Shown piece after piece: positions 42,301 through 53,247 of a stretch of 64,000 bases of DNA. The position numbers and the translations under genes are program-made. The DNA lies in the NCBI GenBank assembly GCA_012862575.1, contig BLSF01000029.1, positions 1 to 64,000 on the forward strand, written 5' to 3'. The stretch comes from Parietichytrium sp. I65-24A. Taxonomy: Eukaryota > Sar > Bigyra > Thraustochytrida > Thraustochytriidae. Positions within the stretch are counted from its first letter, which is position 1; each line of letters begins with the position of its first letter. The notes beneath the pieces were generated by a model, which saw only the letters and a program-made list of their open reading frames with translations, made no database searches and was not told the DNA's origin.

Positions 42301-45300
42301 TCTCGATGCCAGCCAATGACACGAGCGGATCTACTTGAGCAAACGTCTGAAGTGATCTGATCCTGTCACCTTCAGCATGGAGTAAGTAAAGCCGGTTCAA
42401 AGGGGTTGACCCAGAAGCGCTACTGAGTGCGCGTTCGAAAGCTCCTTCATGACCTGCGGACTCAGTGAGGAGAAACTTGGTCGATGATACGACTTCCAAA
42501 TTGTCGATGAACACACCAGTATGCACCTCTGTGAAGGTTTCCAAATGCAGGTTCAAAATGAGCAAAGTGGACGAGTTTTGTTGGAAAAACACAAGAATGC
42601 CTTGACTAGCGCAGAGATCCGTCAGCATTGTGATTCTCTGGCGTTCAGTCCAAAGCCCAGGACCTTCACCCGGACCACGCGGGCGATGGCCTTCTCGGAA
42701 TGGCTCGAGTGGTATGTGAACCAGAGTCTGCGTTGAACTCTTAAGATCAATTATATGCACGCACTGTTCCTCTTGCACGAACATACAAACCCTGTGCGAA
42801 TTACGCATCGGCGCAAGATTGCATCGAGATGGCGCTGGTTTGCGCACATTTTTAATCACCTCTCCTTTGTAGTTGAAGTGAGGAAAGATGATGTCGTAAA
42901 CATCATACTTTCGGAAAGAGGAGGAGATGTGATACAAATGCAGGCTGTGGTAGGAATCGTTAGCAACGACAAACAGCGAGCCATCAGCAGCCATCGTCAA
43001 GTCCAAAACACCCGAGCTTGGTCCAGAGAGTTGGGAGCTGAGTGGAAGCGCGAAGGAAAAGACTTGCTCGTTGAACGTTTCAATGCGTCCTTCATATCGA
43101 GACAAGTTGTTCTTTCGCTTTGCGGAGAGGATTGCGGGGTAAACTGAAGAACCGTTGTTCCCATTGTCAAGGCGCCAAGGAATATCCTGGACACGGTAGC
43201 TGCAAATAAAAGGCACTGCCTCGGCACTGCGTCTCCACTTTTCTGTCAACATCGGGGTCGCTAAAGGCATCACATTCCCCATTTTCACTTTGTATGCAGC
43301 TTCAAGACCAACGGGAATGCCATGCTTTTGAAAGAGATTCATGATGATCTCCTTTTCCTCAGCTGCATACTGATCAAAATCGAAAACATTTTGGAGAATC
43401 ACTGCCATACCATCGTCAGGAAATCTCTGCATGTGCTTCACAATGTTGACCAGTTCCCGAGTGCTGTATGGGTAACTTATGACACCCTTTTCAACTAGTC
43501 CTCGAAGATCGTGGAACGCAATTGACAGTCTTCGTAGCGTCTCCTCTGGAACGTTCGGAGCGTAACTGCGAAGCAGGTGCATTTCGGATTCCTCGTCGGG
43601 ATTGTCCACGACATAGCAGGAGAATACATCTCCGATTTCCCGCATAAACTCGTTGCCCATGAATGGATACCCAGGTCCTGTAGTCGCAGCAAAGAAAGAG
43701 GAAAATCGAAAAAGAGATTGTGAGCGAAATGCGTTGTTCCTGTCCACTCCCGAGTCCAAATATACACAGATTACCCAAAGACAGCAGCGTCAAAAGCCAC
43801 AACTTACTGTTTGCCAAAACGATGGCGCGAAAGTCTGGATGCACGACAATTGTGTTTCGTTTCTCTGAGTCACCAAGAGATCTGCTCGCTTCCTTTTCTG
43901 CGATGGCCCGAGAAAGTAGGCGTCGGCCATCAGCAAGTATCATTTCTCCATCAGCGAGTAGAGATTTCAAGATGGCTGTCACATGCGTAGGAGCTTTATC
44001 AGCTTCGTCGATAACCAATGTGTGTCCATGAATGGCAGCCTTCACAAGAGGAGAGTCTTCAAATTTTATAACTCCGTCCACGACAATCGGCTGGGAAGTG
44101 AGATGATTGACTGTTGTGTCTCGGTCAAGTTGAATGTACTCTCTCGGCATGAAGAGAAGCTGCAAGAATCGATCTGCCAATTTGTTCTTTCCAACACCTT
44201 GATTGCCGATGAGAAGGAGATGTTCGCCAAGTTGAAAGTCGACAAGCATGTCGCGGAGAATTCTGGATTGCCTGGGATTGTCAAAGAACAATGTTTGTGG
44301 GACGAGGAGGGCATTGGAAGGTTGGTGAATTCTTGCGCTGACGGCGCCAATCTCAACTGTGCCGATTTGCGGCCGCTCTCGCCGCAAATAGCCGGTCTTC
44401 GACCCACCCTTTGGGACGACGGGCTCCGGAAACATGTTGACTTTGATCTTGAAACCTTTCGCCTCAATGTCTTCATCCTGGGCCTGGATGTTCAAGTCAA
44501 GCGTAGAACCCCCGGGCATGATTCCTGCAGCAATGAGTTCTTCAGTCAACACTTCTTTGGCCAGAGGCGGAAGGAATCTGGCAAGGCACGCATTTTGAAT
44601 CATATCACTGAGCGTTTCGCCGGTTTGACTCATGAACTTCAAGCGACGCGCAATCCTGACTAGTTGGCGGGTCGTAAGGGAGGCTGCCACGGATCGAGCC
44701 TCGTCATCATGTCGAATGCGCAGCGCATTGACGAAGTCAAGAAGACGCTGCACTTGCTCCGAAGCTGTCCTTTGTGTCTCGCTGTCACTCTGACGAGTTT
44801 CCTCAAGATCGACATCAGAAAATGACTTTGTGACGAGTTGATCAATAACGGCAGCCTCCTCTGCCTTCTGAAGCGCTCGCATCCAAAGAAAGGGAGCAAA
44901 CGAGCTGTTGATTTCTGGTGTCAACCACGTTTGCTGAGCCATCGTTTGCCCAGCCAATGACTGAGGTCTGGCGACGCTCACGATCCGGCACATGGGATGG
45001 ACGGCAAGAACTTCGAGTTGACTGTTCTCATCCAGGCGATCTTCTTTGCGGATAATGCGGCCTTCGGCGCGAAGTTTATCAACCACCTGTGCCGGCAAAA
45101 ACCTTGTGCCATCTGGGAGGATCAAAAACCTCTCAGAGAGGAGGGATTGTAACGTGGCGAGGGTTTGAGCCGGAACCTGTTCCAAGCCGTCGAGTACCAC
45201 AATACTGCCATGCATGCAAGCCAGGACAAGCGGCGATGGAAGCCAGACAGTGTCTCCGTTCAGCAGGGTAGTTCTTCGCTGCAGTAGATCCTGGGCTGTC

Positions 45301-47024
45301 ATGTCCTTGTAAAGTGGGAAATACAAGAGTGGTTTGTCACATGTTGCTGCAAACTGCTTGACGAGCAAAGACTTGCCACACCCGCGAGGACCGACGAGGC
45401 ACATATCTCGCCCAGCGCCATGCATCAAAAGCATTTGCGTGAGGATTTCAGAGTGGTACTCTATTGGAACATACTCTGAGAGCCAATTCCTAGTAGCTGG
45501 AAGCTTCAATGCCACAGAAGAGGGGCACGCGGTTTCGTAGACGACACCGTCAGACGGGTCCAGGGAATAGCCTGACGCGGACGTGTAGAGATAACCAAGA
45601 TATTGCGTGCGAAGGTGCGCATTCTCTGCACTCATTCCAACATCATCCTCCCGTCGCTCCAATTCTTCTCTCAGCTCTTTCCATTTCCTTCGCTCCCCGG
45701 TTTCCGGATCCAAGTGCACAGGATTCCACCTCTCCGAAAGCGAATCGGCGCCAAGAGCGTCGACCGGTACAGCCCCAAAGCGGGAGAAAACGTCCATAAC
45801 CAGTTGGGTCTGAAGCGAATCGAACCAAGGCAAAGAGGGATACGGGTAAATGAGGCCCAGGACAAATCTTAAAGAGAGTGACGGGTAAGCCTGGAGAAGC
45901 GAGATCGTCAGGCCAAGTTCATGCGGGAACTCAGCTTTACGTAAGAGGCGCGGCGGAAGTCCCTCTAGACCGTGATATTCGGCGGCAATAAATGCTCCTC
46001 GTATGCCCAATACAGCTTGATATTTCGCAAGCGCGTCCTGGGTGAGAGGTTTCTGCAAAAGCTGCATGCGCAAGTTGTCTTGGGATACCGAGAAGGTTGG
46101 AACATCAAGAGCTTGAAAGCGTGACCGGAACGGGGGGTCCAATGGATTGCCGTCGTATTCCGGAACAGGCAGGCCAAGGGCTAGCACACGAAACCGTGGA
46201 TCGACCTTGACCAGCGCAATGTCCTTCTTGTCACCATTGGATTCATTATTTCCCCTCTCGATGCGAATCCGGTTTTCTTCGGACTGACTTAGGGCGTCGA
46301 AGCGGTGCGGTGCGGTGAGAAAGCGCCCGTCTTCCAGGTGCATCTCGCGATTCTCCAACAAATTGTTCAGGACAGAAAGAATGTTCCGCTCCGCCTTCTC
46401 GACACCTTCCAGGATCAGAACTCGACCACATATAGCAGCTCGAGCCGCAGGGCCATCTACAAAGATGACAGAGCTGGATCGAATCTCGCGCCGCTGAGTG
46501 AGGTCGCTTACTGTCGTGTCCTGCGAGATCGCTACGAACTCCACCTCGCGATTCACCAGCTCACAGTAGGCAAGGGCTAGCTCTCGCTTCATAGATCCGC
46601 ACGGCCCGATCAAGAAGAGATCCTGGTGCAAAACATCCTTCTTCATCATGAAAAGAAACGCGCTCAGGCTCGACTGGGTGAGGTAGAATCTCTCCACAGT
46701 AGAATGATCGGCCCCCGAACGCACCGCGCTTGGGGCATTTTCATCACTTTGCCGCGCTTGCTGCGGGATTACAAACTTTTCCAGGTACCCGCTCGGAACA
46801 AGCTCGGGGCAGTTGGTCCGTTCCAGCTGGATACTGCACGCCACTTTCCCTTGTCCATCGATGATACTCAACGTATTTTCATTCGAGCAGTATGAGAGAA
46901 CCAACTGCCCACTTGGCCCGTCGTCGCCGCTGGCTGACTCTGCACTGCGGAGAAGGTGCTGACGGAACTTGCTCACCCTCCGCGACGCCGACCCACCTTG
47001 CTCGCTCTCTCCCCCGACTCCCAT
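39392..47024 (-). CDS. VWA8: VWA8-type AAA+/von Willebrand A protein, 4 exons
   Basis: Exons are 43808-47024, 39859-43677, 39549-39774 and 39392-39455, joined across introns of 130, 84 and 93 bp, each with GTAAGT donors and CAG acceptors. Phases are 1, 1 and 2, and the frame is preserved throughout. The product is about 2,441 residues, against roughly 1,900 in human VWA8. Three AAA+ modules have Walker A regions at about 138 (GPCGSMKRE, degenerate), 542 (GPRGCGKS) and 938 (GNQGVGKN), the last with VIDEADKAP. A long middle region includes an acidic stretch near 1870, a basic SRSRKGRSPNKR block, and a glycine-rich run with 16 consecutive glycines near 1985. The VWA domain begins near 2250 with the MIDAS DVSSS. 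The last exon encodes TSEIPQVLKKIF, matching the VWA8 C-terminus. Animal VWA8 is a mitochondrial ATPase of unclear role. The start ATG at 47024 lies before a GA-rich leader. Confidence 0.93.
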
Positions 47025-47125
47025 CTCCCTCTTTCTCCCTCACTTTTGTTAGGTGTCCTTCCTTCCCTCCCTCCCTCCCTCCCTCTCCCTCTCTCTCTTT
47101 CCCCCCCACACACACACTCTCTCTC

Positions 47126-47245
47126 TTTCTCTCTCTCCTTGCTTGAAATCCTTCCAAAGGCCCTGGTTCCGAGAGTGCGGCAGAGAGGCCGGCTGGGTCG
47201 CTGGGTTTGTTCAAAACAAAGAGCCCACCCGACGTGCGGTGCCAC
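47126..47245. repeat. 120-bp direct repeat, left copy
   Basis: It is identical to 47317-47436, including CTTGCTTGAAATCC and GACGTGCGGTGCCAC. It flanks the run of N from the left, 191 bp from its partner. Confidence 0.95.
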
Positions 47246-47254
47246 GAGTAGTGT

Positions 47255-47279
47255 NNNNNNNNNNNNNNNNNNNNNNNNN
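47255..47279. other. assembly gap of 25 N
   Basis: Twenty-five undetermined bases sit between the two copies of the 120-bp repeat. The true distance and number of copies are unknown. Confidence 0.99.
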
Positions 47280-47316
47280 TCCCTCCTCTCTCTCTCTCTC
47301 CCACACACAAACACTC

Positions 47317-47436
47317 TTTCTCTCTCTCCTTGCTTGAAATCCTTCCAAAGGCCCTGGTTCCGAGAGTGCGGCAGAGAGGCCGGCTGGGTCGCTGGGTTTG
47401 TTCAAAACAAAGAGCCCACCCGACGTGCGGTGCCAC
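47317..47436. repeat. 120-bp direct repeat, right copy
   Basis: It is identical to 47126-47245. Each copy is preceded by a similar CACACA/CTCTCT pyrimidine stretch. The pair may be a genuine tandem duplication collapsed at the gap, or the same contig end present twice. Confidence 0.95.
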
Positions 47437-48555
47437 TGCGTCCGCTGCGAGTACAGGCGCTGGGACTCAGTGCGTACTACTCAGTACTCAGTACTCAGTA
47501 CTCACTGTCAGTACTCGCAGTCAGTCACAGTACTCGGAGTGAAAGTGAAAGTGAAAGTGAAAGTCAACGAAGGCGTCTGGGAAGAAGTGATCTCAGTCAG
47601 ATCTGTCCGTCCTTTTCTTTCTGACTACTAGCTTGGCTACTAGTGAATCCACTGACTGACCTCGAGTGTACTGTTACCAGCATCCGTGTCAGTACACGTA
47701 TAGTCTGTCTGGAGTGTCTGGAGCATGGTCTAGCTAGCGAGAGCTACTAAGGCAGATTGGAGCGCTTGTGTGTCTGTCATCGTCAGTCCTTGGCATGTTG
47801 AGATGTGCGGGCTTGGCTTGGCGTGGCTTTGAGTCAAACCGAGTCGGACCAAGCTGGAGTGCGCCAATGCAAACCGTTTCACGGTTGACAATCTGAACCG
47901 ACTCGGTTCCGAAGGTACGTGATCTTGCGAGAACTACAACTTGCTGCGGGTTTGGGATTTCGACTTTTGAAAGGGCAGACTCGGACCCACTGGGATCTAA
48001 GAGTCGAATGTTTGCGCACAATTCGAGTACCGGTAGTACTACAGTGTAGTATAATTTATGTCCTGCGACTTGGCCGGCAGCAGCGCGAGCAACGCTTGAA
48101 GATCAGCCGTGGTCGGACCAGTCACGGTCGTGACTGTAGTGACAGATATTTCACTTGACTGTTATGGTTGATACTAGCTAATGGATGTAAGACTGCGCAA
48201 TTGCTGACTTCCACGACATGGGAAAATGGGAGGCAAGAACGATGTTGACGATGTTGCTTGATGATGTTGACGATGTGCAGCTTGGCAAAGCAGTGATGGA
48301 TGGATGCGCACGAGCAGTATAAGTTTACAAGGGCATACACTGTCAAATTCAAACCGTGGGGAGGAGCGGACTCAAAAGTCATGGAACAGTTTGCGCGCAG
48401 GAGGTGGGACTTTTTCTTGAAGACCTGCACGGGTCATAGAGCAAGAAAATTTGTCGGGAAGATAATTGGACTCCGAAGGCAGAAATTTAATGGCCCAAAA
48501 CAAATAAGTGTAAGGAATTACTAACTGTAAATACAAAAAAAAGCTGACCGGTGGT

Positions 48556-51121
48556 TCAGCCAAGTGACACAGAAGAATCATGGGAAGCAAACGAGAGCGA
48601 GCGAAGGTCCTTCTCGAGGTCCGTCTCCGTCGGCTCATCGGGATCGATGCACGAGGAGCTGCGGGAGGAAAGAAGCGTTCGAACTGACTTTAAGGAAAAA
48701 TGTCCGCCGCTCTTTTCTCTGGTGGGAAGGACTCGCCTTAGACCACGAACGAAGTCTTTGACCGTCCACTTGCTGTTATTCAGATCCATCCCTGTCCGAA
48801 TCCAGTGCTTGACGAGTTCTTGGTACGACCAAATTGATTTGTTCAGCATCACAGGGTCCATGATGGGGTCTCCGTTCAGATCACAGGACCCTGCAATGCT
48901 TTGCGTAGTTGTTCCCGCAATATCCTCGAAAGCTGGGATTGCTTGTTCCCGCTGAAATCGCTGCCACTCCGGCCATTGTTCAAGCCAAATCTCAAAGTCT
49001 GCATCAGAAATGGATAGCGCATCTTGCACAGTTGCCTCGAGTTCTGATCCTTCGACCTTAATGTAGTTCGGAAACTTCATCGCAGTGGCGCTGACAGGGA
49101 GATCCAGCTCGTCCTTGAGTGCGATTTCGAATGCCAAGTAAACGCACACATCGTCTACAAAGCCGAGGCTCTTAATTTTCTTTCGCACGTGCTCGTGCAC
49201 CACTCCGAGCCGCATGACGCTCAAGCCGACTTCCCGCAGTTCACTTTCACAGTGCCGGGCATGAGCTACTTTAACAATAAGGGTCATCTGATTGAGCGCC
49301 CAGATCGGCTGTACAAATTCAACGCACGCACGAACGAACAGCCAGAAAGCAAAACAAACAGGGATATTACGTTCAGTAAAAAGAAAGTCGCGGTGATAAA
49401 CAAGCGGGCCGGGACAGGCTCGACAACAACACAACTGATCACCCAGCCATCCATATCTAAATCATACTTACCTTGTCACCGCAAGCATCAACCGAATCAT
49501 TCATTCTTGTGACAATTTCATCGCGAGCAACCTCGTCATTGCATACCACTTCAAGGACTTCGTTGACTCTCCGAATAAGACCGGGACGCATTTCCAAATC
49601 CTCAAACTCTTTGGAAATACGGAGGTGTGAGAGAAATAGGATCAAGCCTCGCTCGTACGCACGGTTTACAAATTGTTTGACAGGTAGTTTACATTCCCAC
49701 ACCTCTAGAGCCTCGTCTAGCGAAACAAAGCGGTCCACGAACTGATTTCGATCTTCGATGGCCACAAAAAACTGCATACCTGGGATGTCTGCATCTCGGA
49801 TCCGTTCCAGCTCTTCTTCCAAAAGGCCCGCACCGGCAAGGTAGACATTGCGGTTTTGACCGTACCAAAGTGGATCGGATGAGCAGCCCAAATTGAGAAT
49901 CTCGTCAGGAAGCCGACGGAGTGACGTGCAATCTTCCAAATGTAGATCTCCACCGATGATAATTTCGCCCGGTAGCTCTACAAGGGACGTACAGCCACGC
50001 AAAAACAGATCCCCGCCCACGCGAAGGACCTTGGGGAGTTTTGTGATGTCAATGCAGCCGCTGAGATCCAAGGAGCCACCCACGTGCAAGACCTTGGGGA
50101 GATGTTGGAGGTTGGTGCACTCGCATAGGTCGAGATCGGTCTCAACGATTAGTGTTTCTGGGAGGGTAGTCAAGGCAGTGCAGCCACTCAAATCAAGGCG
50201 CTGAACACGCAGTTCCTCAGGTAACTGCTTGAGTGCAGTGCAGTAGCGCAGGCTCAAAACGTGATCAATTTGAAGCTGCGGTGTATCTACAGTCTCGAGG
50301 TTGATGCAATTATCAAGTGTCAAATTCCCACCCACCGTGAGCTTCTTGCTTGGCAAAGATTTGAGCGAGGCGCATCCGGCCAGGCTGAGGTTTTCTTTGA
50401 CCGATAACTCGGCGGGCAATTCAACTAACTTTGTGCAGTGGTCCATGGTTAGAGAACCTTTTACGCGCTTTAAGTTGTCTGGGATGGCCTCCAATAGGCA
50501 ACAAGCCGTGAGATTCACATTTCGCCGGATTCGGGCCCGTTTTGGGAAGCAAGATAGCTCCATACAGCCAGACAAGTCCAGGTCAAAGGCGGCAAGGTCC
50601 TCCGGAAGCTCGGCAAGTTTCAAAGCACCTGATAAGTCAAGGATGCCGTCCACCCGCAGAGAGGAGAGGTTTCTCATCTCGGTACAGCCACGAAGGCTGA
50701 GCCCCCCACCAATGACCCTTAGGGGAGGGAGGCATTTAGTCCCGCTCAAGTCTACGACCTTGGAGTCCCACACATGGACACAGATTCTCTCGCCCTCTTC
50801 AAGGGTAAGTGGCCAGCTCCTGAGCTCCGTCAAGGTATTTTCCCCAGAGCATTCAGCCAGCAGCTCCCTGATGCGTTTTCTATCCGCCTTGGAATTGCGT
50901 AGAACCGTGTGCGCCCAATTCCTGAGCTTGTGTATTCTCCGCTTGACAAGCACTTTATTGTCCATCAGTTGCTCCATGATCGATCCTCTCTGCTGCGGCA
51001 GCCCGCCTCCATGCCCAATTGGCCTCGTTGCCCCCATGCGACTAGCTCGTCTTCTTCCGCGAAAAACCCCCGAGTTGCCTTCCATGTCGGTGAGGCCACG
51101 GAGCCCAGTGATGTGCGCCAT
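48556..51121 (-). CDS. leucine-rich-repeat protein with IpaH-type NEL ubiquitin-ligase domain, 2 exons
   Basis: Exon 1 is 49472-51121 (ATG at 51121, 550 residues) and exon 2 is 48556-49287. The 184-bp intron has AAG|GTAAGT and CAATCAG|ATG borders in phase 0. The product is 793 residues. A helical N-terminus (about 45-110) precedes some 13 short repeats (about 118-410) of the form L-x-L-x-x-C-x-x-L-x-x-L-P. The cap NVYLAGAGLLEEELERI resembles the repeat cap of bacterial NEL effectors. The NEL domain runs from about 445. The catalytic-type cysteine is C547 in ACGDK, within the CxD motif. Exon 2 continues with FVDDVCVYLAFEIAL and then the EIWLEQWPEW block, both typical of NEL. Known NEL proteins (IpaH, SspH, SlrP) are bacterial effectors that charge ubiquitin on this cysteine. 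From about 680 a segment GDPIMDPVML...SYQELVKHWI resembles a U-box. The tail is serine-rich. The gene looks intact and is probably a cytosolic ubiquitin ligase of transferred origin. Confidence 0.85.
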
Positions 51122-51637
51122 CGCCTTCTCGCCCGGTCCTTTCCCGCTGGTGCCCTAGGCAACAAAAACTTCAACTTCTTCTAGCTTGTACACCACAGAA
51201 CAAGTCACCAGATCTCTGCGGCCTTCACACACCACGTGCCGAATTCCCGTGCAGCCCTCGCAGCGGTGAACTCGCCCGCGACCAAGCGCTGGCCCAGCGT
51301 CTGCGCACCTGTAGTGAACGCGAGATTGCAAGCCCAACAACAATAACAACAACAACAACATCAGCAGGAAGAAGGGGGAGAGAGAGAGGAGAGAGAGGAT
51401 GAGAGAGGCACGCAGACCACTCAGAAATAGCATAGACACTAGACAACTACATAGAACGTTTTGCAGAGAGAGAAGAGAGAGAGAGAGAGAGCGAGGGAGA
51501 GAGAGGGACTCGCTTGTAGTGACCAGAGAGTCTATATTCTAGTTGGCGTTCTTGTCCGCATCGTGTTATAATCATTAGTAAGTACGTGTTGTGATGGCAG
51601 AGATGAGAAATGATGAGAAGGTCTTGCTCTTTCACGA
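51122..51637. promoter_or_regulatory. upstream region of the LRR-NEL gene
   Basis: It contains CAACAA trinucleotide repeats (51330-51362) and dense GA tracts at 51374-51402 and 51467-51507. Such purine/pyrimidine tracts lie upstream of several genes in this window. There is no gene. The promoter role is inferred from position. Confidence 0.35.
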
Positions 51638-51706
51638 CATTGGCTACATTGGCTACATTGGCTACATTGGCTACATTGGCTACATTGGCTACATTGGCTA
51701 CATTGG
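51638..51706. repeat. 9-bp minisatellite (GGCTACATT)n
   Basis: About 7.6 perfect units of a 9-mer. It would encode repeated N-V-A on the minus strand, which creates a spurious open frame. Confidence 0.97.
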
Positions 51707-53247
51707 CCGGGCCTCCGATCCACTCCACTCCTCGTCTTGAGTACCAGTACGGGCTGTGCGAGAGTACTTGTCCTGAGTTCTGAGTACCACTCGTACAACT
51801 CGTACCTCCGACTTGAACATGCTCAAGCTCTTGTTTCCTTCCTTCCATTTCCTTCCCTCCTTTCCCTCTTGTCTGGCGCACACCCTGCTACGGAGCGCTG
51901 GTGCTTGCTACTAGGCACCTAGTAGAGTGGCCAGCTTACATTTTGTAATGGCCATCAGCGAGTCTGTTTGCAGTTCATAGTTTTGTTCAAGTTTGTCTCG
52001 TGCCTTCCTTGCCCAGTGGTGCTTTTGCTAGTTCACGGTCAACCAAACTTGAAGATGTACTGAGTACCATGGTACCCAGCACCTGGTGACCTGGTGGCGT
52101 CGAGTCTGATTGACAGCTGCAAAAATTCTCGAGTGTGGGGAGAAGCGCATTCGCACCTTGCGAGGCGAAAGGGGGAGGATAGAGAGGATAGTGGTGGAGG
52201 GCGGCATATCTGCTTTTCCCCGAAGGAACTGGGCTCTGATTGGTCCATTTCGAGCTTCAGAGCCTTCAGGCTGTGGACTTTGAACTTGCCGAGAACGAAA
52301 GGTCACCCGTAAAACCTCATCCTCTCACAATCAGTACTGGCACTCCGTACTCAGTACGGGTACCTGACTGTGATTTGTTCTCCACTTCAGGCTGTCTGCA
52401 ATCATGGTCAACACAACTTTGTACTGCCTGCCCCCGCTCACCTCCTCCGTCAGACTTTCTTGCTAGTCGACATAAACGGACACGGAAACAGTTCTCCAAC
52501 GCACTTTCAACCATCTTGAACAACTCCACAATGTGAATTTATCTAAAGGGGGGACGAATGAAAGAAAAGAACGATGGGTTGCCGCTTCAACAATTTGCAT
52601 TTGATGCTGCGCTGCCTCTGTGCTGTCACGAGAACAAAGTCAAGCGCGTGAGTGAGCTCGTTTCACATTGACCAACTCTCCTCAAAAACACGTCGCAAAA
52701 CTGGGCTCGTGGCACCTCACACCCACTGTACTCACTGTCACTACCAGTACCGGTACATACCAGTACTATGTAAAGAGGGCACTTACATGGTACTAGTACT
52801 GGTACCAGCCTTGAGCGAATGTTCTGATTGTTCTCTGCCCGAAGATTTTTCTTTTCCGGTTGGTTTCTGTTCTGATTCTGATTGATTGGTTGATCGATGC
52901 CAATTCACCGTCAAGCGAAGAACAAGCTCAGCCCGCGAAGGAAACGAACGCCAGGCTGAACAACCAGCTGTGCTGTCTTGCTTTGCATTGGAAAGGACTG
53001 TGGGGACACGAGCAGCTTGAAGGGGGGGCAGATGGCTAATTGAACGATTGACTTTTCTTCTTTTTGTTTTGTTTTAAAAGTTGGTAGTTTGTGGCAACCC
53101 GCTTAATGCAAGTTTGCAAGACAAGACTGTCGTGAAGACGATAGAGATCAGGCAAGTGTACAGAGACTTATGATACTTTGGCGTACACTGCAAAAGTTTC
53201 AGCAACGCTTTCAACGCCACGACGAAGGTTTTGCGATGCTCTACAGT
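51707..53247. other. intergenic, GTAC-palindrome-rich
   Basis: No gene is supported. GTACCGGTAC lies at 52747-52756, a GGTACTAGTACTGGTACC cluster near 52788-52806, and related GAGTACCAGTAC and GTACTCAGTAC sequences near 51740, 52060 and 52350. A TGATTGATTGGTTGATCGAT run lies near 52876. Confidence 0.5.

Larger units (their letters stand above)
47025..48555. other. intergenic upstream of VWA8, with an assembly gap and repeats
   Basis: No gene is supported. On the plus strand 47030-47150 is nearly pure pyrimidine (GA in VWA8 sense). A 120-bp direct repeat, the gap, GTACTCA palindromes (47482-47515) and GTGAAA hexamers (47540-47560) follow. GTACCGGTAG lies at 48027-48036. Frames crossing the run of N are not real. 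Confidence 0.6.

Noticed and set aside
46879-47624. Open frames of up to 222 residues crossing the run of N
   Set aside because: Simple-sequence CT/GA translation plus undetermined bases; not coding.
48556-51121. Bacterial contamination as the source of the NEL gene
   Set aside because: The intron with consensus borders, base composition like the neighbours and location within a continuous stretch between eukaryotic genes argue against it, although the VWA8 side has a gap at 47255.
51447-51881. Protein with repeated N-V-A
   Set aside because: Produced by the 9-bp minisatellite; no start context, domain or composition typical of genes here.
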